Shown here one piece after another: positions 34,424 through 42,990 of a DNA stretch of 64,000 nucleotides (its first letter is position 1; each line of letters starts with the position of its first letter). The translations under genes were made by a program, and so were the position numbers. The notes beneath the pieces were generated by a model. The model was not told the origin of the DNA. It ran no database searches and was given only the letters and a program-made list of their open reading frames with translations. This DNA is from UBA4971 sp029551185 (lineage in GTDB: Bacteria > Bacillota > SHA-98 > UBA4971). Where the stretch lies: assembly GCA_035593725.1 (NCBI GenBank), contig DAOSZN010000003.1, positions 62,001-126,000 of the forward strand. The letters are read 5' to 3'.

Positions 34424-36733
34424 ATGTCTAATCATGAGTATTCCGGTGACATTGGAAAGAGCAAACCTTCTCCATCCTGTGAACGGGGAAATCCCGGATA
34501 TGCACACTCATACTGGGTAGGCCCTGGCAGAGGACTTCGTAAGAGGCGTATACCATATAGAGCGGAAGTCCTTTACGATAGGGTATTGCAATTCATAACC
34601 CATGCTTGCAGGGCTGATCATGCTATATTGATAATAAGCCCTTATTCATACCCCCATGACGACATAAGCAGAATTCACATCCATCCTAAACCTGCCTCAG
34701 ACGAAGAAGCAAAACTTTGGAAATACATGGTGACATACATTGAGGAAAGTGTCAAACTGGGTGTTCCCTTAAATGTTCCGGAAAGTTTACGGGATGCTCT
34801 TAATCTTGGAACTGTGCTTGTATCTCCGGCTTTCAGTTACAAGGACAGCTCTTCAATAGTTGCTGTGTTTAGCAATTCTTCATCTCCCCCATTGGATCCT
34901 GAGGATGAGGAGACGCTTTCTCGTCTTACGGATAAACTCGCGTATGTCTTTGATGCAGCAATCTCTCCCGGAAACAAGGCATCGAAACCTCGTAAGGTTT
35001 CAAGAGTGCTCAGGGCACGCAATGTCCTTGAGTCAATCAACGAACTGTGCGGCACACTTGACGCTTTAGTAGAGCTTGTGGTGACTTTGGGGTTTGCTGA
35101 ATCCGCCTACATCCGCATTCTGGATGAAGATACGGACATGCTCAAGTTAGTTGCAACAGCAGGAAAGCAACAAGGCACTATAGATATGCACTCTCACGTG
35201 CCTCTTTCCAAGTGTTCTGTCACGCGCCTTGCATCGAAAACACAGATCCCCAGGTATGTAGATCCTCATCACTGTTACTCCTTAAGTAGATCTGAAGACT
35301 TTTGTGCAATTTGTGTGCCCCTCTCAGGCGATTCAGGCAGTATCGGAGTCTTATCATTATGGAATCCCCCAAATAAAGATTTGAATGCAGCTGACGTAAG
35401 GATTATCCGTGCTGTTGCTTCAACTGCTGAGAGGGCTTTCCTGGACACCCATGTGTTCTCTGCAGGCCTGAAGACATGGGCAAGGACTGATTTTGTGGAG
35501 TATGCTACTATTGTCAGCAAAGCTTCAGAAGATGTTACGCATATTGCAAGAGAGCTCTTAGTCGGTTTAAGAAGGGCAATCGACTTTCAGGTCGGCGCCT
35601 TCGTAAACTACCGGAGCGGATTTGAAGTGTTTTCAGTGCTTTTCTCATCGGCCGATCCTTTGATTATTGGCCCTGCTGAACCTGAAGGCTCGGACATAAC
35701 CGATGGCTCCTATTCATACGGCACATTCGAGGATACATCCGCAAGTATTGTTCTCGGGGATCCGGAAGCTGAAGGGTGGGCATATAAGGCGCTTAAGCAA
35801 TTGGAACCTGATATGACTCATATGTTTATTCGGCCTTTCTACATGCATGAAAGCCGCTGGCCTTCGTGTTTAGCCGTACCGCTTGTCAGCGGCGGCGACA
35901 CTATCGGGTTATTTATCATTGGTAAACCCAAAGGTGATCGGTTCAGTAAAGAGGACATAGTCTACTGTGAAAGTGTGCGCCAGGATCTGACACTGGTATG
36001 GGAGAACTTCATGGCACGCATAAAGCCTCAAGCCGGTCCGGCGACAGAAGCCATGCTGGAGCGTATAGAGACCTTAGAACAACTGGCGGTAGGGACAGCT
36101 CATGAAATAAAGAATCCCCTTTCGGTCATCAAAGGCTATATGCAGGTAATACAAATGGATCAAGGACTGTCTTCGGAAACAAAGCAAAGGATAGAACGCC
36201 TGCTCCGTCAAGTGGAGCAGATAAGTCGAATTGCAGACGATCTTGCAGGCCTTGCAAAACTCAGGACCGTGGATATCTCATTAGTTTCCCTTCCTAAGCT
36301 TCTGGAAGAAGTCCTTGACACAATCGACTCACAAGTTCCGAACACAGGTATCTCCATAGTTCGCGCATATCCGAATGATGTTCCTGAAATACCTGCAGAT
36401 GCAGGCAAACTACAGCAAGCGTTTTTGAATATCTGTAGAAACGCTGTGGAAGCCATGGACACAAAAGGAGGCGAGCTTCGCGTATCAATTCGGGTTTCAT
36501 ATGACAAGCGAAGTGTCGAAGTGGAATTTGCCGATACAGGACCAGGCATAAGCAGGGAAGCACTGACCATGCTGTTCAGACCGTTCTTTACCACAAAGAG
36601 ACATGGGACAGGCCTTGGGCTGAATATATCCATGCATATCGCAAGATTACATGGAGGAACGATACGGGCGGAAAATGCCAAAGGCAGGAAAGGCGCCATC
36701 TTTACGATGGTTCTGCCCACAATACGCGACTGA
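34424..36733 (+). CDS. GAF-domain sensor histidine kinase (orphan)
   Basis: A large cytoplasmic sensor kinase of about 769 aa. The N-terminal half has GAF-like regions (about 60-190, 230-355 and 380-560), then a HisKA dimer helix with the phosphorylated His in GTAHEIKNPLSVIKGY, then a HATPase: N box NICRNAVEAM, G1 box FADTGPGIS, and FFTTKRHGTGLGLNISM. No membrane segments are present. ATG 34424 is preferred over 34391. No response regulator gene is in the window, so its target is unknown. A long inverted repeat follows at 36753. Confidence 0.85.
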   Translation: MSNHEYSGDIGKSKPSPSCERGNPGYAHSYWVGPGRGLRKRRIPYRAEVLYDRVLQFITHACRADHAILIISPYSYPHDDISRIHIHPKPASDEEAKLWKYMVTYIEESVKLGVPLNVPESLRDALNLGTVLVSPAFSYKDSSSIVAVFSNSSSPPLDPEDEETLSRLTDKLAYVFDAAISPGNKASKPRKVSRVLRARNVLESINELCGTLDALVELVVTLGFAESAYIRILDEDTDMLKLVATAGKQQGTIDMHSHVPLSKCSVTRLASKTQIPRYVDPHHCYSLSRSEDFCAICVPLSGDSGSIGVLSLWNPPNKDLNAADVRIIRAVASTAERAFLDTHVFSAGLKTWARTDFVEYATIVSKASEDVTHIARELLVGLRRAIDFQVGAFVNYRSGFEVFSVLFSSADPLIIGPAEPEGSDITDGSYSYGTFEDTSASIVLGDPEAEGWAYKALKQLEPDMTHMFIRPFYMHESRWPSCLAVPLVSGGDTIGLFIIGKPKGDRFSKEDIVYCESVRQDLTLVWENFMARIKPQAGPATEAMLERIETLEQLAVGTAHEIKNPLSVIKGYMQVIQMDQGLSSETKQRIERLLRQVEQISRIADDLAGLAKLRTVDISLVSLPKLLEEVLDTIDSQVPNTGISIVRAYPNDVPEIPADAGKLQQAFLNICRNAVEAMDTKGGELRVSIRVSYDKRSVEVEFADTGPGISREALTMLFRPFFTTKRHGTGLGLNISMHIARLHGGTIRAENAKGRKGAIFTMVLPTIRD

Positions 36734-36752
36734 CACAGATGCCACAAACAGT

Positions 36753-36801
36753 CATAGCTGTGCGCCGGTTGTCTGAACACTCAAACCGGCGCACAGCTAT
36801 G
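36753..36801. terminator. Perfect 18-bp inverted repeat between convergent genes
   Basis: CATAGCTGTGCGCCGGTT (36753-36770) pairs with AACCGGCGCACAGCTATG (36784-36801); the loop is 13 bases. It lies between the histidine kinase (plus) and the end of the 21-kb minus-strand cluster, so it can serve both as a bidirectional terminator. There is no T-run on either side. Confidence 0.6.
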
Positions 36802-36851
36802 TTAAGCTGCGAAAAAGCACTTACTGCCATGGTTCTGTATTAATCAACCGT

Positions 36852-37892
36852 CTATGAGGGAATCACAATCAGGTTTTTCTTCCTGAGTCTCTCCCGCTCC
36901 TCGTCACTGATTGGGTGATCGCGGTCAGGAATTTCGACTTTCACCTTTTCACCGCAAAGAGCGGTAGTGAAGTAACGCTGGCCGTTATCGTTAATCATTG
37001 TCACGATTGTCGTAAGCTCCGGGTACTTGCGAGCCAACTTAAGCACAGCCGCAACGTTGCAGCCTGAGGATATGCCGCAGAATATTCCCTCTTCACGCGA
37101 CAGCCTCTTTGCCATTTCTATGGACTCATCGGATGTGGTCTGAATGACTCCGTCAATAACATGGAGATCCAACACATCCGGAATGAATCCGTCGCCTATC
37201 CCTTCTATCTGATGGCTTCCCCACTCACCGCCGGAGAGAATCGGACACTCAGCAGGTTCAACAGCAAATACCAATATATCAGGATTTTGCTCCTTCAAAT
37301 ACTTACCTACTCCACTGACAGTGCCGGCAGTTCCTTGGGAAGCAACAAACGCATCTATCTTACCTTCAGTCTGCTCCCAGATTTCAGGGCCGGTAGTCAT
37401 ATAATGCGCAGTGACATTATCCATATTGGAAAACTGACCTACCTCCCACATTTTCCCCGGGTTTTGCGCCTTTATTTCTTCTACCTTTTCAAGAACTATA
37501 TCTACATCACTTTCCGCACCTTCTGTGAAAACAAGCTCAGCGCCGTATGCACGAATGGTTTTCTTGCGTTCATCACTCATACCTTCAGGCATGACAATGA
37601 TGACCTTATATCCCTTTACCGCGCCTACGCAGGCGGTAGCAATACCGGTATTCCCAGTGGTCCCTTCGATAATAGTCATCCCCGGCTTCAGCTCACCACG
37701 TTCTTCCGCAGCTTCCACCATGCGCCATAGGATTCTGTCCTTTAAGCTCCCGCTTGGGTTGAAGTACTCTACTTTCCCATAGACTTCAGCGTCAATGTCT
37801 TTTGCAACCTTGTTCAATCGAACCATCGGCGTTAGGCCTGAAGCCTGGAGAATATTATCGTATGGTTTTCGATTTCTGGCCCAGTTGAGCAT
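36852..37892 (-). CDS. Cysteine synthase-family PLP enzyme
   Basis: A fold-type II PLP enzyme of 346 aa. The PLP lysine is in NPSGSLKDRI; the phosphate loop is EGTTGNTGIA; and GISSGCNVAAV is present. Length is close to cysteine synthase, but the GEWGSHQIEGIGDGFIP loop and the location at the end of the purine-type cluster suggest another beta-replacement or beta-elimination reaction. It is the last gene of the cluster, 27 bases after ssnA. Whether it makes cysteine or handles a diaminopropionate-like intermediate cannot be told. Confidence 0.7.
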   Translation of the reverse strand: MLNWARNRKPYDNILQASGLTPMVRLNKVAKDIDAEVYGKVEYFNPSGSLKDRILWRMVEAAEERGELKPGMTIIEGTTGNTGIATACVGAVKGYKVIIVMPEGMSDERKKTIRAYGAELVFTEGAESDVDIVLEKVEEIKAQNPGKMWEVGQFSNMDNVTAHYMTTGPEIWEQTEGKIDAFVASQGTAGTVSGVGKYLKEQNPDILVFAVEPAECPILSGGEWGSHQIEGIGDGFIPDVLDLHVIDGVIQTTSDESIEMAKRLSREEGIFCGISSGCNVAAVLKLARKYPELTTIVTMINDNGQRYFTTALCGEKVKVEIPDRDHPISDEERERLRKKNLIVIPS

Positions 37893-37919
37893 TAGGCTTT
37901 CCCTCCATTTACTTAATTA

Positions 37920-39248
37920 CTAGAATCGTGTCCACACTTCTTCGGCAAGCTCCCGCGAACGGTTGAGGATCCGTTCTGAATCAACAGTGGTAAGCTCGCG
38001 GTCACGCATTAGAACACGTCCTGCTACAATAGTCGTATCCACCAGTCCTCCTGACATGCCAAACAGAATATGACTATAATAGTTGTCAGATGTCAAAGGA
38101 GTCCATGGATCATACTCAACAATGATTACATCGCCTGACGCCCCGGGTTCCAGCACGCCGATGTTGATATCGAAGATGCGCCTTGCAATCTCCCGATTGT
38201 TCGCAAACACCATCGTAGGCACTTCGCCCCATGCTGCGCTTGGGTTCTTCTCGTTCAACTTATGGAGCATGTTAGCGACTTTAATCGCTTCGAACATGTC
38301 TGATGTGTACCCATCAGTGCCAAGACCGACCCTTACGCCTTTTTCCATCATTTTTAGGACAGGCGCGACTCCGACAGCATTACCCATATTGGATTCAGGA
38401 TTATGCACAACATTCACGTCACGGGCTTTAAGGATGTCCATTTCAGCCTCATTTATGTGAACGCAATGGCATGCTATGGTTTTCGGACCCAGGATTCCGA
38501 AGGAATCCAGTCTTTCAACGACTCGCTTGCCGGATCTTTGGAGAGAGTCTTCTAAGTCCTCCGGTCCTTCAGCCACATGGACGTGAAAACCTACATCAAG
38601 GCCTTCCGCTCTTTCTTTACACTTCTTCAGCGTATCATCGGAGAGGGTAATTTGCGCGTGGAGTCCGAAAGAAGCGGCAAGAAGCGGATTTGCCAGATCC
38701 CGGCATCTCTTGATAAACCTTACGTTCTCTTCGATACCTTGATCCCTGATTTCCGCACCGTCTCTGTCTGAGACCTCATAGGCGAGGCATGCACGGATTC
38801 CTGCTTCTTGCACAGCTCGCGCGCATTCATCTAAGCTTCCGGGAACTGACATAGGGCTTGCGTGGTGATCCAGGATAGTAGTAACCCCAAACCGGATACA
38901 ATCAATGATAGGCACGAGAGAGCTTATGTAAACATCTTCAGGACCCAGGGCTTTATCTAACCTCCACCAAAGCCTCTCAAGAATCTGGATGAATGTCCGG
39001 GGAGGCGGATCCTTTAAGGCCATCCCTCTGGCAAAAGTGCTGTAAAGATGCATGTGGGTGTTGATCATCCCAGGCATGATCACCTTTCCCTGCGCGTCAA
39101 TGAATTCCGCGAGAGGATGGCGCTCTTTGATATCTGCAGTATCACCTACTTCACGGATGATCCCGTTTTCTATCACAACAGCACCGTCCTGAATTACCTT
39201 ATCGTCAGCGTCCAGTGTGATCAGCCTGCCATTTCCTACAATCAGCAT
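37920..39248 (-). CDS. ssnA: Amidohydrolase SsnA
   Basis: The 442 aa protein is close to E. coli SsnA in its diagnostic segments: LERLWWRLDKAL and TTILDHHASP. It has the amidohydrolase metal set: HxH in GMINTHMHLYS, His in FHVHVAEG, and Asp in GLGTDGYTSD. SsnA is required in purine-degrading gut-bacterial clusters; its exact substrate is not settled, and it is related to guanine and atrazine-type deaminases. It follows the XDH Fe-S gene by 13 bases. Confidence 0.88.
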   Translation of the reverse strand: MLIVGNGRLITLDADDKVIQDGAVVIENGIIREVGDTADIKERHPLAEFIDAQGKVIMPGMINTHMHLYSTFARGMALKDPPPRTFIQILERLWWRLDKALGPEDVYISSLVPIIDCIRFGVTTILDHHASPMSVPGSLDECARAVQEAGIRACLAYEVSDRDGAEIRDQGIEENVRFIKRCRDLANPLLAASFGLHAQITLSDDTLKKCKERAEGLDVGFHVHVAEGPEDLEDSLQRSGKRVVERLDSFGILGPKTIACHCVHINEAEMDILKARDVNVVHNPESNMGNAVGVAPVLKMMEKGVRVGLGTDGYTSDMFEAIKVANMLHKLNEKNPSAAWGEVPTMVFANNREIARRIFDINIGVLEPGASGDVIIVEYDPWTPLTSDNYYSHILFGMSGGLVDTTIVAGRVLMRDRELTTVDSERILNRSRELAEEVWTRF

Positions 39249-39261
39249 CAGGTACCCCTCC

Positions 39262-39759
39262 TCATTCCGAAAGTCTTATCTTTGCTGAGGCATCCTCTAT
39301 AGCTGCAATTATCTGGTGATACCCCGTGCATCTGCAAAGGTTCCCTGAGATTGCACGGGCTATTTCCTCCCTGGTAGGCTTAGGATTCTCTCTGAGAAGA
39401 GCCAAAGCGGACATGAGCATGCCAGGGGTGCAATAACCGCACTGGATTGCCGTATGTTCCACAAACGCTTCTTGAAGAGGGTGGAGTTCCCCTGACTTAT
39501 CAAGGCCCTCCACAGTCTCTATCACGCTGCCTTCTACCTGAAATGCAGGTACCAGACACGAGTTCACAGGCTTTCCGTCCATGAGCACGGTGCATGCTCC
39601 GCATTCACCTATACCGCACCCTTCCTTCGTGCCCGTAAGGTTCAGCTTGTTTCTAAGTACATCAATGAGTCTTGTATCAGCGGATATTTCGACTTTAACA
39701 TCATCGCCGTTTACTGTAAAAGATATTAATTTTTTCTGTTCCGCCTTGACTTTCTTCAA
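39262..39759 (-). CDS. Molybdenum hydroxylase [2Fe-2S] subunit, set 1
   Basis: The 165 aa small subunit has two [2Fe-2S] clusters: plant-type motif GCGIGECGACTVLMDG and the second cluster in QCGYCTPGMLMSA plus GNLCRCTGYHQII. It passes electrons from the Mo site to FAD. Its start overlaps the FAD gene stop by four bases, so the two are coupled. Together with 39756-40637 and 40634-42976 it completes one three-subunit hydroxylase. Confidence 0.95.
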   Translation of the reverse strand: MKKVKAEQKKLISFTVNGDDVKVEISADTRLIDVLRNKLNLTGTKEGCGIGECGACTVLMDGKPVNSCLVPAFQVEGSVIETVEGLDKSGELHPLQEAFVEHTAIQCGYCTPGMLMSALALLRENPKPTREEIARAISGNLCRCTGYHQIIAAIEDASAKIRLSE

Positions 39760-40637
39760 TCTTCATCCACCCCCAGAGCCTTCCAAATAGCCCGCTTCGT
39801 AAGGGCGCACACAACAGGCTTCTTATACTCTGTGGACCATCTCACTCCGCTGACTCTGACCATCTCTTCGCCCACTTCCAAAGAAGCGGAATGGACTGCT
39901 TCTTCATTTGGGATTTCCCCTATGAGCGCCTCTTCTGCAGATGTTATCCTAGCAGGCATCGGAAGGCATGCTCCCGGAGCTATTGCAGCTTTTGATATCT
40001 TGCCTGACTCATCCACGTCAAGGAGCACGGCTACGCTAAGGCGGGCTATGGCGAGGGATTCTCTTCTTCCAAGTTTCAAGAAGGCACAGCCGGAAGATGA
40101 TTCAGGCGCCTCGAAGTATACTTCTTCAAGTATTTCATCTGGTTCTATTATTGTTCTATAGGGACCTTTGAAAAACTCCTCAAGCGCCACATCCCGCGGA
40201 CCTTTCCTGCTGATTAATCGCAATCTTGCTGAGAGGGCGGTAAGCGGCGGGAGGGAGTCTGCCGCAGGTGATGCGTTTACAATGTTCCCGCCTATTGTTC
40301 CTCGTGTCCTGATTTGAGGTGAACCCACGCTTCGGCATGCATCAGCAAGAAACGGTACTACATCACGGATAACAGCGCTTCTTGCGATGTCCCTGTGGGT
40401 AGTCATAGCCCCTATTCTTACTATCCCATTTTCAAAGTTAACATAGGACAGCCCAGGAATGTTTGTTATATCCACCATCCAAAGGGGCTTCTCTTCAGCG
40501 TGTCCGGTGGATTTCGCGCTCCTCATCTGAACCATAACATCGGTTGCGCCTGCAACTATCCTTGAATTGTCCTTATGTTCGCTGAGGAACTCCATTGCTT
40601 CATAGACTGTTTCAGGTCGAATGAATCCAAGGGTCAT
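39756..40637 (-). CDS. Molybdenum hydroxylase FAD subunit, set 1
   Basis: The 293 aa subunit has the FAD motifs IVAGATDVMVQMRS and TRGTIGGNIVNASPAADSLP, close to YgfM. The N-terminus (MTLGFIRPETVYEAMEFL) is standard. It passes electrons to NAD+ or another acceptor. It overlaps both flanking subunit genes by four bases. Confidence 0.95.
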   Translation of the reverse strand: MTLGFIRPETVYEAMEFLSEHKDNSRIVAGATDVMVQMRSAKSTGHAEEKPLWMVDITNIPGLSYVNFENGIVRIGAMTTHRDIARSAVIRDVVPFLADACRSVGSPQIRTRGTIGGNIVNASPAADSLPPLTALSARLRLISRKGPRDVALEEFFKGPYRTIIEPDEILEEVYFEAPESSSGCAFLKLGRRESLAIARLSVAVLLDVDESGKISKAAIAPGACLPMPARITSAEEALIGEIPNEEAVHSASLEVGEEMVRVSGVRWSTEYKKPVVCALTKRAIWKALGVDED

Positions 40638-42976
40638 GCCTCGTCACTTCCCCTCTTGCCCCGGGCTGCTCTAAGCGAATAACCTAGGAGCACTCGCTCA
40701 AGGTCCAGCGGCAACCGACGAATTCTCTTTCCACACGCGTTATAAACTGCGTTGGCTATTGCAGGAGCCAGCAATTCGCATGTAGGCTCACCTATTGTTT
40801 TCGCTCCATAAGGCCCGTATGAGTCAGGGTTTTCCACTATAATCGGAACAATTTCCGGTACATCCATAGATGTAGGAATGAGATACTCGTCAAAGTTTCG
40901 GGTCTTAGTGACGCCGTCTTGAAGTTCCACTTCTTCCAGAATGCCATAACCCATTCCCATTGTGACGCCTCCGTATATTTGACCTTCCACGGTAGCGGGG
41001 TTAATGGCACGGCCTACGTCATGGGCTGCGGCGACTTTTAGGACTTTGACTTGTCCGGTATCGCAATCCACCTCAACCTCAGCTGCCTGGCATCCGTAAA
41101 CATACGTGAAGTATGCCTTGCCTTGACCTGTTTTTTCGTCCCATGAGACCCTTGGCGCCTGGTACCATCCGATGGCAGCCATGAGTTGGCCTTTACCATA
41201 GGCAGCCTTGGCTACATCCTTAAATTCCATGCACCTTGCAGGGTCTTCGTTTACATACATTTTTCCGCCGGCCGCTGTTATTTCTTCGTACGGTGCATTA
41301 AGAAGTTCAGCAGCGACGCCGAGGAGCACCTCTCTTACCTTTTTCGCAGCGTCCCGGACAGCGCTTCCCCCCATTGTTGTGCTGCGGGAGGCGACTGTAG
41401 CTCCACTGTCAGGTATGACCGATGTATCCGTATCCATGAACACGATATCCTCAAACCTGCAACCAAGCTCTTCAGCTGCGATTTGTGAGAAGATAGTCTT
41501 AAGCCCTTGTCCGTTTTCCGCAAGCCCGGAATGTAGATATACGCTTCCGTCAGGTTGCACTGATACCAGCGCTCCTGCAGCGTCCACTCCTTCAGCGCCC
41601 AGGCTGACTCCACGGTAACTTGCTGCAAAACCTACGCCGCGGACCTTCCCCTTCTGTGCTTTGTTTTCTGCATAAGCCTTTCGCTTTTCCGAGTATCCTA
41701 TGGCTTCCGTCGCTTTCTCAATGACCTGGACAAGGCTTACTGTATGTTCATCCAGAATTTGTCCGCTGGCTGTTACTGAACCTTGTTTGAACGCGTTCGC
41801 AAGACGGAATTCCAAAGGATCCATACCCAGCTCTTCTGCAAGCTCGTCCATAAGGGACTCTTGCGCGAATATAATCTGCGGGCTTCCGAAGCCTCTCATT
41901 GCACCGGTATATGTATTGTTTGTGAATACTCCGTATACATCTGTCTTGACATTAGGAACTTCATACGGACCTGTAGCCTGTACAACCGAACGCCATGTAA
42001 CAAAGGGTGTCATTGAAACGTAAGAGCCTGCGTCTGCCAGGATATGTATTTCCATGGCTCTGAGTTTACCGCAACGGGTCGCACCGACTTTATACTTCAT
42101 GACATATGGGTGACGTTTGTAGCTCTCGATGATCGACTCTTCCCTTGTGTTCACTATCTTGACAGGCCGCCCGGTTTTCAAAGCCGCTACAGCTGCCCTT
42201 GCACAGATTGCGGACACTACGTCGTCTTTACCTCCGAAGGAGCCTCCCATAGCGCATTGGATGATTCTTACCCTGTTGAGGCTTACGCCGAGGACTTGAG
42301 CTACGTGTCGCCTGGCTGTGAAAGGATTCTGGATGGATCCGTATACAGTGACAGTGCCGTCAGCTGCTCCCGGCACAGCGACAGCTGCTTCAGGTTCAAT
42401 GTATGCATGTTCTATCAGCTGCGTAGTGTAGGTTCGTTCAAGAACGATGTCTGACTCCTTGAACCCTTCTTCTACGTTACCCTTTCTAAGAGGATAGTGG
42501 TTCACGATATTACCGGGATAGTCTTTGTGAAGTTGGAGCGCGCCTTCGGACACGGCTTCCTCAACGTCAAATATAGTTGGGAGCTCCTCGTATTCTACGC
42601 GTATCAGAGCGAGAGCTCGATTTGCGATCTCAGGCGTCTCCGCTACGACCATGGCAACTGCGTCGCCTAAGTACATTGTCCGTGTGGATACAAAAACAGG
42701 CATATCAGGACGAACAGGTCCGATGGCCTGAGCTCCCGGAATATCGGCGTAGGTAATGACTGCAACCACACCGGGGAGCTCTTCCGCTTTACGGGTATCG
42801 AGTTCAAGAATCTTGGCATGTGGGTATTTTGCCCTCAGAACCCGACCATGGAGCATTCCGTCAAAGGCGAGATCATCTGTAAATTCGGCTCTGCCTGTTA
42901 CCTTTTCAATTGCGTCTATCCTGCTTATTGGATGGTTTACTACTGTAAACGAGCTCATACTCTTCATCGCCTCCAT
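40634..42976 (-). CDS. Molybdenum hydroxylase large (Mo) subunit, set 1
   Basis: The 780 aa XdhA/XdhD-type subunit binds molybdopterin. Seen: MGGSFGGKDD, AMRGFGSPQ (Arg-rich channel), GQGLKTIFSQIAAEELG, and the catalytic Glu in KTIGEPTCELL. Length and domain order are normal. Substrate may be hypoxanthine, xanthine or another N-heterocycle; sequence alone does not decide. It lies 14 bases behind a second large subunit gene (42991-45273), so one is likely to be a different substrate specialist. Confidence 0.93.
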   Translation of the reverse strand: MEAMKSMSSFTVVNHPISRIDAIEKVTGRAEFTDDLAFDGMLHGRVLRAKYPHAKILELDTRKAEELPGVVAVITYADIPGAQAIGPVRPDMPVFVSTRTMYLGDAVAMVVAETPEIANRALALIRVEYEELPTIFDVEEAVSEGALQLHKDYPGNIVNHYPLRKGNVEEGFKESDIVLERTYTTQLIEHAYIEPEAAVAVPGAADGTVTVYGSIQNPFTARRHVAQVLGVSLNRVRIIQCAMGGSFGGKDDVVSAICARAAVAALKTGRPVKIVNTREESIIESYKRHPYVMKYKVGATRCGKLRAMEIHILADAGSYVSMTPFVTWRSVVQATGPYEVPNVKTDVYGVFTNNTYTGAMRGFGSPQIIFAQESLMDELAEELGMDPLEFRLANAFKQGSVTASGQILDEHTVSLVQVIEKATEAIGYSEKRKAYAENKAQKGKVRGVGFAASYRGVSLGAEGVDAAGALVSVQPDGSVYLHSGLAENGQGLKTIFSQIAAEELGCRFEDIVFMDTDTSVIPDSGATVASRSTTMGGSAVRDAAKKVREVLLGVAAELLNAPYEEITAAGGKMYVNEDPARCMEFKDVAKAAYGKGQLMAAIGWYQAPRVSWDEKTGQGKAYFTYVYGCQAAEVEVDCDTGQVKVLKVAAAHDVGRAINPATVEGQIYGGVTMGMGYGILEEVELQDGVTKTRNFDEYLIPTSMDVPEIVPIIVENPDSYGPYGAKTIGEPTCELLAPAIANAVYNACGKRIRRLPLDLERVLLGYSLRAARGKRGSDEA

Positions 42977-42990
42977 TTGCCTGCCATTTT